Assembly: GCA_964399635.1 (NCBI GenBank)
Contig: CAYNRU010000037.1
Coordinates: forward strand, 10,679 to 74,678
Length of the DNA: 64,000 nucleotides
Source of the DNA: UBA4615 sp964399635
Lineage (GTDB): Bacteria; Pseudomonadota; Gammaproteobacteria; Burkholderiales; Burkholderiaceae_E
Reading direction: 5' to 3'
In this document: one piece after another, positions 17,278 through 25,220 of the stretch
Numbering within the stretch: position 1 is the first letter of the stretch
Layout: each line of letters starts with the position of its first letter
Position numbers and translations under genes: made by a program
The notes under the pieces: model-generated
What the model was told of the DNA's origin: nothing
The model's input: only the letters and a program-made list of their open reading frames with translations
The model's database searches: none

Positions 17278-18162
17278 CTACCGCCTCGGATCCAGCGCGT
17301 CCCGCAACCCGTCGCCGAACAGGTTGAACGCGAGCACCGTCAGGAAGATCGCGAGCCCCGGGAAGATCGCCATCCACGGCGCCTGCGTGAGGAAGCGCTG
17401 CGCGGTGTTCAGCATCGAGCCCCAGCTCGGCGCCGGCGGCTGCTGGCCCAGGCCGAGGAAGGACAGGCTCGCCTCGGCGATGATCGCGGCGGCGACCGCG
17501 AGGGTGGCCTGCACCATCACCGGCGGCAGGATGTTCGGCAGGATGTGGCGCAGCAGGATCCGCGCCGGCGGGTTGCCGACCGCGCGCGCGGCCTCGACCC
17601 AGTCCTCGGCGCGCGCGGCGAGCACCTGACCGCGCGCGAGGCGCACGAAGATCGGCGTGGCGGTGATGCCGATCGCGATCATCGCGTTGCCGAGCGAGGG
17701 CCCGAGGAACGCGGCGAGCGCGATCGCGAGGATCAGGAACGGCACCGCGAGCATCGCGTCGGTGATCCGCCCGATCACAGCGTCGACCCAGCCGCCGACG
17801 TAGCCGGCGAACATGCCGATCGGCACGCCGAGCCCGACCGCGATCGACACGGCGATCACGCCCGCCGACAGCGACGCGCGCGCGCCCCAGATCGTGCGCG
17901 ACAGCAGGTCGCGGCCGACCTCGTCGGTGCCGAACCAGTGCGCGGCCGACGGTGCCTTGCGCACCGCCGCCCAGCTCGTGGCGAGCGGGTCGTAGGGCGC
18001 GACCCACGGCGCGAGGATCGCGAGCAGCGCGACCCCCACCAGCACCACCGCGCCGAACACCGCGGTCGGCCGCGCGAGCAGCGTGCGCAGCGCGAGCCGC
18101 CACGGGCCGTCGCCGGCCTCGACGGCGCCGCCCGCGGGCAGGGCGTCGGCGGGCGTGCTCAC
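17278..18162 (-). CDS. ABC transporter permease, DppC type
   Basis: 294 residues, six transmembrane segments. After an N-terminal helix comes the 'HWFGTDEVGRDLLSRTIWGARASL' block, diagnostic of DppC-like permeases, and the EAA loop 'EAARAVGNPPARILLRHILP'. The C-terminal 'FLGLGQQPPAPSWGSML' is also typical. It is the last gene of the minus-strand peptide importer operon; its start overlaps the stop of the DppB-type gene by 4 bp. The 3' end abuts the toxin fragment. Confidence 0.87.
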   Translation of the reverse strand: MSTPADALPAGGAVEAGDGPWRLALRTLLARPTAVFGAVVLVGVALLAILAPWVAPYDPLATSWAAVRKAPSAAHWFGTDEVGRDLLSRTIWGARASLSAGVIAVSIAVGLGVPIGMFAGYVGGWVDAVIGRITDAMLAVPFLILAIALAAFLGPSLGNAMIAIGITATPIFVRLARGQVLAARAEDWVEAARAVGNPPARILLRHILPNILPPVMVQATLAVAAAIIAEASLSFLGLGQQPPAPSWGSMLNTAQRFLTQAPWMAIFPGLAIFLTVLAFNLFGDGLRDALDPRR

Positions 18163-19100
18163 GACCTGAGCCTCGGGTTGACCAGCACGTACAGCACGTC
18201 GGCCAGCAGGTTCAGCAGGATGTAGGCCGTGGCCGTCACCAACACGACGCCCTGGACCACCGCGTAGTCGCGGTTGAACACCGCGTCGACGATCAGCTTG
18301 CCAAAGCCGGGGATCGAGAACACCTGCTCGGTCAGCACCGCGCCCGACAGGAGGGTGCCGAACTCGAGCGCGCCGAGCGTGATCACCGGCGTGAGCGCGT
18401 TGCGCAGCGCGTGGCGCAGCACCACGGTGCGCTCGAGCAGGCCCTTGGCGCGCGCGGTGCGCACATAGTCGGCGCTCATCGCCTGCAGCATCGCCGAGCG
18501 CATGTGCCGCATCAGCACCGCGGCGAACGCGTTGCCGAGCACGAAGGCCGGCATCACCGTGGTCGCGAGCGACTGCCCGAGGTCCTCGAACGGGCTCACG
18601 AAGCCCGACGCCGGCAGCCAGCCGAGCTGCACCGAGAACAGGAAGATCAGCATGATGCCGAGCCAGAAGTTCGGCGTGGACAGGCCCCAGAGCGCGAACA
18701 CGTTGGCGCCGACGTCCCAGGCGGAGCCCTTCTTGACCGCCGACAGCACGCCCGCCGGAATGCCGATCGCGAGCGCGAACAGCATCGCCATCGTCGCGAG
18801 CTGCAGCGTGACCGGCAGCTTCTCGACGATCAGGTCGGCCACCGGCTGCTGGATGCGCATCGACTCGCCGAGGTCGCCGCGCAGCACGCCGCCCACCCAG
18901 TGCAGGTACTGCACCGGCAGCGGCTGGTCGAGCTTGTAGCGCGCGCGGATCTGCTCGATGACCGCCGGGTCCTTCTCCTCGCCGGCCATCACCAGCGCGG
19001 GGTCGCCCGGCAGCAGCTGCTGCAGCCCGAAGATCAGCACCGACACCAGGAACAGCGTCGGCACCAGCTGCAGCAGCCGCCTCGGCAGGAAGCTCAGCAT
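18159..19100 (-). CDS. ABC transporter permease, DppB type
   Basis: 313 residues. N-terminal 'RRLLQLVPTLFLVSVLIFGL' membrane helix, a periplasmic stretch containing 'LPGDPALVMAGEEKDPAVIEQIRARYKLDQPL' (split by the usual conserved motifs), an EAA loop 'YVRTARAKGLLERTVVLRHA', and 'FSIPGFGKLIVDAVFNRDY' near the C-terminus. Forms the channel with the downstream DppC-type permease. It lies 19 bp after the binding-protein gene. Confidence 0.87.
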   Translation of the reverse strand: MLSFLPRRLLQLVPTLFLVSVLIFGLQQLLPGDPALVMAGEEKDPAVIEQIRARYKLDQPLPVQYLHWVGGVLRGDLGESMRIQQPVADLIVEKLPVTLQLATMAMLFALAIGIPAGVLSAVKKGSAWDVGANVFALWGLSTPNFWLGIMLIFLFSVQLGWLPASGFVSPFEDLGQSLATTVMPAFVLGNAFAAVLMRHMRSAMLQAMSADYVRTARAKGLLERTVVLRHALRNALTPVITLGALEFGTLLSGAVLTEQVFSIPGFGKLIVDAVFNRDYAVVQGVVLVTATAYILLNLLADVLYVLVNPRLRS

Positions 19101-19119
19101 CGCGGTCCGGAGCGTCCGC

Positions 19120-20637
19120 TCACTTCAGCTTCAGGTCGGTCACGCGGATCAGCCCGTCGGGCATCACCCTGAAGCCCTCGAGCCGCGTCGAGTGCGCGAA
19201 GAGCAGCGCGCGGTGGTACAGGTAGAGCACCGAGCCCTCGGTCAGCCACTTCGCGGCGACCTGCTCGTAGAGCGCCTTGCGCTCGGCCACGGCGGTCACG
19301 GTGCGGGCGCGGTCCAGCAGCGCGTCGACGCCGGCGTCGCAGTACTTGCCGTAGTTCAGCGGGCCCTTGCACGAGGCGAACGAGTAGATGTTGCCGTCCG
19401 GGTCGGTGCGGCCGCTCCAGGCGAGCATGTAGAGCTGGAAGTTGCCCTTCTCGGCCTCGTTCAGCGAGGTCGCGAACTCGGTCACGCGGATCTTCAGGTC
19501 GAAGCCCGCCTCGGCCGCCATCGACTGCATGACCTCGGCGACCGCGCGGGTCTCTGGGTTGTTCGGCACCATGAAGTCGAGCGTCACCGGGGGCTTGACG
19601 CCCGCCTCGGCGAGCAGCGCCTTCGCGCGCGCGACGTCGCGCTTCGGCGTCGGGAACTTCGCCTGGTAGTACGGGTTCTGCGCGCTCACCCACTGGTTGT
19701 TCGGGCTCTGCACGCCGTTGAACACCACCTGGTCGATGGCGTCGCGGTCGATGGACAGCTCGAGCGCACGGCGCACGCGGGCGTCCTTGCCGAGCGGGCT
19801 GTTCGCCTTCTCGCCGTTGCCCACGTTCATCGTGACGCCCTGGTAGCCGAGCTCGAAGCCCTTGGCGAGCCTGAGCCGCCGGTCCTTCTCGATCTCGCCG
19901 ATGTCGGTGGCGAGCGCGCGCTCGAGCAGGTCGAGCTGGCCGGACTTCAGGTTCGCGAGGCGCACCGTCGAGTCCTGGATCGGCCGGTAGACGATCCGGT
20001 CGATCGACACGCGGCCCTTGTCCCAGTAGTCGGCGAAGCGCTCGACGACGATCCGGTCCTGCGCGACGCGCTCGACGAACCGATAGGGCCCGGCGCAGAC
20101 CGGCGCGGTGCCGAACTTGTCGCCGAGCGCGGTCGCGGCCTTGGGCGAGACCATCATGCCGGCGCGGTCGGTGAGCTGCGCCATCAGCGGCGCGAACGGG
20201 GCCTTCAGCGACAGGCGGATCGTGAGCGGGTCGACGACGTCGATCTTTTCGATCGGCGAGATCTCGCCGCGCCGGAACGAGCCCTGCATCGTCAGGTGCC
20301 GATCGAGACTGAAGCGGGCGGCCTCGGCGTCAAATTTCTCGCCGTCATGGAAGGTGACGTTGGGGCGCAGCCGGATGGTCACCGTCTTGCCGTCGGCCGA
20401 GGTGTCGTGGCTCAGCGCGAGCTGCGGCACGATGTTCAGCTTGTCGTCGATGTCGAACAGCTTGTCGCACAGCGACGCGAACACGATCCGCCCGACGTAG
20501 GTGCGGGCCGTCGTGGGGTCAAGCGCGTCGGGGTCCTCCGCCAGGCCGATGCGCAGCGTGGTCTGCGCGCTCGCCGCGGTGGCGCAGGCGAGCGCGAGCG
20601 CGGCGGCAGCGGTCTTCAGGGCGGTCGTCGGGATCAT
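19120..20637 (-). CDS. ABC transporter substrate-binding protein, dipeptide/oligopeptide class
   Basis: 505 residues with a Sec signal peptide ('TALKTAAAALALACATAASA' then QTT). The mature part begins 'LRIGLAEDPDALDPTTARTY' and has the family signature 'VTIRLRPNVTFHDGEKFDAE', 'VCAGPYRFVERVAQDRIVVE', 'RVRRALELSIDRDAID' and 'YMLAWSGRTDPDGNIYSFAS'. It captures peptides or related solutes in the periplasm for the two permeases encoded next to it. The start ATG 20637 is chosen because it begins the signal peptide. Confidence 0.88.
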   Translation of the reverse strand: MIPTTALKTAAAALALACATAASAQTTLRIGLAEDPDALDPTTARTYVGRIVFASLCDKLFDIDDKLNIVPQLALSHDTSADGKTVTIRLRPNVTFHDGEKFDAEAARFSLDRHLTMQGSFRRGEISPIEKIDVVDPLTIRLSLKAPFAPLMAQLTDRAGMMVSPKAATALGDKFGTAPVCAGPYRFVERVAQDRIVVERFADYWDKGRVSIDRIVYRPIQDSTVRLANLKSGQLDLLERALATDIGEIEKDRRLRLAKGFELGYQGVTMNVGNGEKANSPLGKDARVRRALELSIDRDAIDQVVFNGVQSPNNQWVSAQNPYYQAKFPTPKRDVARAKALLAEAGVKPPVTLDFMVPNNPETRAVAEVMQSMAAEAGFDLKIRVTEFATSLNEAEKGNFQLYMLAWSGRTDPDGNIYSFASCKGPLNYGKYCDAGVDALLDRARTVTAVAERKALYEQVAAKWLTEGSVLYLYHRALLFAHSTRLEGFRVMPDGLIRVTDLKLK

Positions 20638-20683
20638 CGTGGGTTCTCCGTGGGTCTCGATTCGGGTTCGGGGGCGGCGGGGC

Positions 20684-21733
20684 TCAGCGCACGAACGCGG
20701 CCTGCAGCCGCGCCAGTGCATCGTCGGGTCGGAGCAGGCGCGCGCGCGGCGCCTCGGGCGGGGGGAGTCGGCGCCAGTGCCAGCACGCGATCGCGACGCC
20801 GTCGGCGGCGGCCTCGAGCACGGGCACCTCGCTGCGGCAGCGCGCGTCGGCATGCGGGCAGCGCGTGTGGAAGCCGCAGCCCGGGGGCGGCGCGAGCGGG
20901 CTCGGTACGTCGCCGCCGAGGGGCGGCTCGCCGGTGCGCGCGCCGGGGTCGGGCACCGGCACCGCCGACAGCAGCGCGCGGGTGTAGGGATGGCGGGGCG
21001 CGCCGAACACCGCCGCCGCCGGGCCGGTCTCGACGAGCTTGCCGAGGTACATCACGCCGACCTCGGTCGCGATCTGGCGCACAACGGCGAGGTCGTGCGA
21101 GATGAACACGTAGGCGAGCCCCAAGCCGCGCTGCAGCTCGGCGAGCAGGTTCAGGATCTGCGCCTGGATGGAGACGTCGAGCGCCGACACCGGCTCGTCG
21201 CAGACGATGACCCGGGGCCCCGCGGCGAGCGCGCGGGCGATCGCGAGACGCTGGCGCTGACCGCCCGAGAACTCGTGCGGATAGCGGCGCGCGGCGTCGG
21301 CGCGCAGCCCCACCAGCGACAGCAGCTCGGCGACCCGCCCGGCGCGCTGCGCAGGCGGCACGACCTCGTGCAGCAGCAGCGGCTCGGCGAGCATGTCGCC
21401 GGCGGTCATGCGCGGGTTGAGCGAGCCGTAGGGATCCTGGAACACCAGCTGGATGCGCCCGCGCAGCCGGCGCAGCGCCGCCGGACCGGCCGCGCGCATA
21501 TCCTCGCCGTCGACGACGATGCGGCCCGCGTCGGGCTCGATCAGCCGCAGCAGCAGGCGCGCGACGGTGGACTTGCCGCAGCCCGACTCGCCGACGATCG
21601 CGAAGGTGCCGCCCGCGGCCACCTCGAGCGACACGCCGTCCACGGCGCGCACCGACGCCGTGCTGCGCCCGAGCAGGCCGGTGCGCACCGGGAAGTGCTT
21701 GACCAGGCCCTCGGCCCGCAGCAGCGCGGTCAT
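20684..21733 (-). CDS. ABC transporter ATP-binding protein, DppF type
   Basis: 349 residues with Walker A GESGCGKST, Q-loop in 'IQLVFQDPYGSLNPRM', signature FSGGQRQR, Walker B VIVCDEPVSALDVS and the H-loop in 'YVFISHDLAVV'. The C-terminal oligopeptide-transporter domain carries the Cys pattern 'GCGFHTRCPHADARCRSEVP', which in relatives binds a [4Fe-4S] cluster. Its ATG overlaps the stop codon of the DppD-type gene (ATGA), so translation is coupled. Confidence 0.87.
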   Translation of the reverse strand: MTALLRAEGLVKHFPVRTGLLGRSTASVRAVDGVSLEVAAGGTFAIVGESGCGKSTVARLLLRLIEPDAGRIVVDGEDMRAAGPAALRRLRGRIQLVFQDPYGSLNPRMTAGDMLAEPLLLHEVVPPAQRAGRVAELLSLVGLRADAARRYPHEFSGGQRQRLAIARALAAGPRVIVCDEPVSALDVSIQAQILNLLAELQRGLGLAYVFISHDLAVVRQIATEVGVMYLGKLVETGPAAAVFGAPRHPYTRALLSAVPVPDPGARTGEPPLGGDVPSPLAPPPGCGFHTRCPHADARCRSEVPVLEAAADGVAIACWHWRRLPPPEAPRARLLRPDDALARLQAAFVR

Positions 21734-22743
21734 GCGGCACGCGCCGCGGGCAGCGGCGGCAGGGTCGCGGCCAGCGCCTCGAGCGGCGCCTTCCAGCAGC
21801 GCGACGCGTGGCCGGGCTCGACCTCGCGCAGCGGCGGCGCCTCGGCACGGCAGTGCGCGTCGGCGAAGGGGCAGCGGCTCGCAAAGCGGCAGCCGGTGGG
21901 CATCGCGGTGGCCGCGGGCACCATGCCCTCGATCGCGGCGAGACGCGCGCGCGGCGCGGCGACCGACGGGATCGCGCCCATCAGGCCGACGGTGTACGGA
22001 TGCTGCGGCATGCGGAACAGCGCCTCGACCGGCGCCTGCTCGACCACCTGCCCGGCGTACATCACGGCCACGCGGTCGGCCATCTGCGCGACCACGCCGA
22101 GGTCGTGCGTGATCAGCACGATGGACGTGCCGGTCTCGCGGCCCAGCCCGCGCATCAGCGCGAGCACCTGCGCCTGGATGGTCACGTCGAGCGCGGTGGT
22201 GGGCTCGTCGGCGATCAGCAGCGCCGGCTTGCACAGCAGCGCCATCGCGATCATCACGCGCTGACGCATGCCGCCGGACATCCGGTGCGGGAAGTCGTCG
22301 ACGCGCCGCTCGGGCGCCGGGATGCGTACGGTGCGCAGCATCTCGACGGACGCGTCGCGGGCGGCCTGCGCGCCCATCCCGCGATGGCGCACCAGCACCT
22401 CGGCGAGCTGCGAGCCGACCGTGAAGGCCGGGTTCAGCGAGGTCATCGGCTCCTGGAAGATCATCGCGAGCCGGTCGCCGCGCAGGTCGGCGAGCGCCCG
22501 CGGCGCGAGGCCCACCAGGTCGCGGCCCTCGAAGCGGATGCGCCCGGCGACGGTGGCGGGCGGGCTCGCAAGCAGACCCATGATGGCCAGCGCGGTGACG
22601 CTCTTGCCGCTGCCCGACTCGCCGACGACGCACAGGGTCTGCCCCGCCTCGACCGCGAGGCTGACGCCGTCGACCGCGTGCGCCGGGCCGCGGGGCGTGG
22701 CGAACGCGACCCGCAGGTCGTCGACCTCGAGCAGCGGGGTCAA
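21730..22743 (-). CDS. ABC transporter ATP-binding protein, DppD type
   Basis: 337 residues beginning at a TTG (22743) that overlaps the TGA of the DUF1028 gene (TTGA); no better start gives the 'LTPLLEVDDLRVAF' N-terminus. Walker A GESGSGKS, signature MSGGMRQR, Walker B LLIADEPTTALDVT and 'IVLITHDLGVVAQMADRVAV' are present, with the C-terminal 'GCRFASRCPFADAHCRAEAP' Cys motif. It pairs with the DppF-type ATPase to power the importer. Confidence 0.87.
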   Translation of the reverse strand: MTPLLEVDDLRVAFATPRGPAHAVDGVSLAVEAGQTLCVVGESGSGKSVTALAIMGLLASPPATVAGRIRFEGRDLVGLAPRALADLRGDRLAMIFQEPMTSLNPAFTVGSQLAEVLVRHRGMGAQAARDASVEMLRTVRIPAPERRVDDFPHRMSGGMRQRVMIAMALLCKPALLIADEPTTALDVTIQAQVLALMRGLGRETGTSIVLITHDLGVVAQMADRVAVMYAGQVVEQAPVEALFRMPQHPYTVGLMGAIPSVAAPRARLAAIEGMVPAATAMPTGCRFASRCPFADAHCRAEAPPLREVEPGHASRCWKAPLEALAATLPPLPAARAA

Positions 22744-23483
22744 GGCGCGGGCCGCTCCGGCGCCGCGGCCCCGTCCGCCCCGGACTGCAGGGCGCGCGCG
22801 ATCGAGGCGTCGAGCGCCTCGCGATCCCAGACGCCGCCCGGGTCGGCGCGGGTCGCGAAGCAGCGGGCGAAGTGCACGAAGCGCTCGCGGCTCACGCGCT
22901 CGAGCCGCTCGAGCTCGGCGAGCGGGTCGGTGTGGTCGTCCACGCGCAGGTCGAGCGCCGGGTACTCCTCGGTGGTGTGGATGCGCAGCGCCGCCGACTG
23001 CTTGCCGCGCTTGTCGCCGCCCGCCGCCTCGCCGGCGCGCAGCGACGCGAGCAGGCGCTGCGCGAAGGGCAGCGCGGCGCCCGCCGCGTACGCCTGCGCG
23101 GTGCAGGCGATCACCTCGGGGCCCGCGAGCATGTTGCCCGCGACCGAGAAGCCATCGTGGATCGCGTGGCCGCACCAGTCCACGCAGTCGGTGCCGGTGT
23201 GCGCCGCGATGCCGCCGCGCGCGTCCATCACGTGCAACTGGCGCGTGGCGCGGCCGGGGTCGGCCTCCACCAGCGCCGCGACGACGTGCGTGGCCGCCGC
23301 GCCCTCGCGCAGCATGCGCAGCCCGCGGGGACCGAAGGTGGGGTTGATCAGCGCCTGCGTGGCCAGCGCGCCGACGCCGCCGTCGGCATGCACGCACAGC
23401 GCCCCGACCGCGAAGAACCGGGTGGCGACGGCCACGCCGAAGGCGCCGGTGGCGGGATCGCGTGCGAGGATCGACCAGGTCAT
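22740..23483 (-). CDS. DUF1028 protein, Ntn-hydrolase-like
   Basis: 247 residues. It begins 'MTWSILARDPATGAFGVAVA', and the second residue is Thr, the expected nucleophile after Met removal in this Ntn-hydrolase-like family. The family's 'GVGALATQALINPTFGPRGL', 'GTDCVDWCGHAIHDGFSVAG' and 'YPALDLRVDDHTDPLAELER' blocks are all present. Its stop overlaps the start of the DppD-type gene, so it heads a translationally coupled peptide-transport operon. Possible intracellular hydrolysis of the imported peptide or amide is inference; the family has no firmly assigned reaction that I know of. Confidence 0.85.
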   Translation of the reverse strand: MTWSILARDPATGAFGVAVATRFFAVGALCVHADGGVGALATQALINPTFGPRGLRMLREGAAATHVVAALVEADPGRATRQLHVMDARGGIAAHTGTDCVDWCGHAIHDGFSVAGNMLAGPEVIACTAQAYAAGAALPFAQRLLASLRAGEAAGGDKRGKQSAALRIHTTEEYPALDLRVDDHTDPLAELERLERVSRERFVHFARCFATRADPGGVWDREALDASIARALQSGADGAAAPERPAP

Positions 23484-23559
23484 CGTTCGGGGGCTTCGAG
23501 GCAAGGCTGCAGGATACGCGAACGGGGCCTTCGCCCGGGCTCGCGGCAGGGTCCGCGCC

Positions 23560-23587
23560 GTGCGCCGTGCGCCGTGCGCCGTGCGCC
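23560..23587. repeat. Four tandem copies of a 7-bp unit (GTGCGCC)
   Basis: GTGCGCC occurs four times in perfect tandem in the spacer between the DsrE-like gene and the DUF1028 gene. The length makes it a candidate slippage-prone (variable number) locus. It lies between the two genes and not inside either. Confidence 0.85.
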
Positions 23588-23619
23588 GATCGCGGGCGAA
23601 GCAGCCGGCGCGACGCCGC

Positions 23620-24069
23620 TCAGGGCCGGATGTACGCGTAGCCCTCGCGCTGGCGCTTCATCAGCTGGACCACGCCCGCCTCGACGTAGCCGATGCGCGG
23701 CAGCATGTCCTCGCGCGCGACCTTCTGGTTCTTCATGGTGTTCTCGCAGGCGACCACCGACACGCCCGCGGCCAGCGCCTCCGAAATCCGCGTGCCCACG
23801 ACCGAGTCCATCTTCAGCATGCCGATGCCCGGCCCATAGGCGACGATCTCGACGGCGACATTGCCTGCGCCGAGGTCGGTCTGGACGTTGCGCACGTTGT
23901 TGAGCGCGAGCGCCCACCTGGCGGGGTCGGCATCGCTGACCTGGAAGACGACCTTGTGCGGACGGTCGGCGACGGCCTGCTGGGCGAGCGCGCCGCCGGC
24001 GACGAGCGCGCCGAGCGTCGCCGCGGCGGCAGACAGCAGCGTGCGGCGGGAAAGGGTGCGGTACGTCAT
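23620..24069 (-). CDS. Exported DsrE/DsrF-like protein
   Basis: 149 residues. The N-terminus 'LSRRTLLSAAAATLGALVAG' is a twin-arginine-type signal, with cleavage likely after 'GGALAQ'. The mature part ('HKVVFQVSDADPARWALALN', 'VQTDLGAGNVAVEIVAYGPG', 'SVVACENTMKNQKV') follows the DsrE-like sulfur-relay fold, with one Cys in the position (ACENTM) where family members carry a reactive Cys. Predicted periplasmic, role unknown. It lies 16 bp after the exonuclease gene and may be co-transcribed with it. Confidence 0.78.
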   Translation of the reverse strand: MTYRTLSRRTLLSAAAATLGALVAGGALAQQAVADRPHKVVFQVSDADPARWALALNNVRNVQTDLGAGNVAVEIVAYGPGIGMLKMDSVVGTRISEALAAGVSVVACENTMKNQKVAREDMLPRIGYVEAGVVQLMKRQREGYAYIRP

Positions 24070-24085
24070 CGGGAGTGTCCTTGGT

Positions 24086-24745
24086 TCAGCGCTCGAGCGC
24101 CTGTCGCAGGTAGGGGTCCACGTCGGGCTGGCCGCGCAGCCAGCGCTTGTAGTCGGCAGGCACCTCGGCCATGGCCACGCCCCGGTGCTTGCCGAAGGGC
24201 ATGACGGTCGGCACGCGGGCGGTCTCGGAGTGCGCCCACAGCGCCTCCCACGAGGGCACCGTGCCCAGGCGCGCGACGATGGCGCGCAGCAGGTCGAGGC
24301 ACAGCGCCACGTCCGCCGCGGCGGCGTGCGCGGCGCGCAGCCGCTCGCGCGCCTCGCGCGGGTCCTGCAGGTGGTAGGTGAGCGCGCCGAGCCCGTAGGC
24401 GTCGAGCCCGGGGAAGACCTGCCGGGCGAGGCACAGGGTGTCGATGCGGCGCACGTCGGGCCGGCCGATCACCTGCCAGTCGAAGTCGACGTTGTGGCCG
24501 ATCAGGTAGCGCACGTCCGCCGGCAGCCGGAACGCGCTCGACGGCGGGCAGCCTTCGAGGTCGGCGTCGACGATGTGGTGGACCGCCATCGCGCCGAGCT
24601 CGATCGGGCGGCCGGGCGCGTAGCGCTGCTCGAAGCGCTCGACGACGTTCAGGCGCACCGGGTCGTCGATGCGCAGCCACGCGGCCTCGATCAGGCCCGG
24701 GTCGGTCACGCCGGTGGTTTCGGTATCGAAGACGAGTGCGGTCAT
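24086..24745 (-). CDS. DnaQ-type 3'-5' exonuclease with C-terminal DUF3820-like domain
   Basis: 219 residues. Exo I motif 'LVFDTETTG' (Asp7, Glu9), Exo II 'LIGHNVDFDWQV', and Exo III 'HAAAADVALCLDLL' give a DEDDh active site for two-metal nucleic-acid hydrolysis, as in ExoX. The last ~40 residues ('MPFGKHRGVAMAEVPADYKR') match the small DUF3820-type module, which often sits beside such nucleases. I chose the ATG at 24745 because sequence upstream is low-complexity. Predicted cytoplasmic role in DNA repair or RNA trimming. Confidence 0.82.
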   Translation of the reverse strand: MTALVFDTETTGVTDPGLIEAAWLRIDDPVRLNVVERFEQRYAPGRPIELGAMAVHHIVDADLEGCPPSSAFRLPADVRYLIGHNVDFDWQVIGRPDVRRIDTLCLARQVFPGLDAYGLGALTYHLQDPREARERLRAAHAAAADVALCLDLLRAIVARLGTVPSWEALWAHSETARVPTVMPFGKHRGVAMAEVPADYKRWLRGQPDVDPYLRQALER

Positions 24746-24913
24746 GGCAGGGGGTCGGCGAGGCGGGCGGCGGGCCCGGGGCGCGCCGCCTGATCGGCCA
24801 AGGATACCGGGCCGGCGCGGTCGCAGCCAGGCGCAACGCGGCGCGTGCGCGGCCACGCCGGGCATCGTGCAGCGTGGCCGTTGCATGCGCCCGGTCGCCG
24901 CCGCATCCCCGGC

Positions 24914-25070
24914 GGGACCCGGCCCCGGGACGACCGCTGGCTCGAGTCGACCCACGACTTCATCCACCAGTGGCTCTTCCCGCTGCCCGAGCCGAGCAGC
25001 GTGCTGCCGCAGGCGCCGCTGCTCGAGCCAGTGACCGCGGCGGCCTTCGCCACCGACGCAGGCCGCGGCG
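24914..25070 (+). pseudogene. Remnant of an opioid-growth-factor-receptor (OGFr) domain protein
   Basis: The plus strand encodes 'DDRWLESTHDFIHQWLFPLP' and then 'EPSSVLPQAPLLEPVTAAAF', the conserved centre of bacterial OGFr-domain proteins (usual core HDFIQWLFPL). One extra codon (His) lies between Ile and Gln, in a CCA-CCA duplication. The sequence before and after has no family match and no start codon or stop in register. The remaining part of the 24746-25220 gap holds nothing else I recognise except the ribosome site of the next gene. Confidence 0.5.
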
Positions 25071-25220
25071 CTGACGGACGCCGAGCAGGATTGACGGCCC
25101 TCCCACCGCGGGCGACCATCGGCCGCGGCCTGCCACCGCCGCGCCGCCCGCGATCCGCGGCCGGCCGACCCACGACCCATGAGCCGGAATACCGGCATCT
25201 GGGATCCGAGGAGACGCTCC

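Noticed and set aside
23560..23587. Possible CRISPR array
   Set aside because: The unit is 7 bp in uninterrupted tandem with no spacers, and no cas genes are present.
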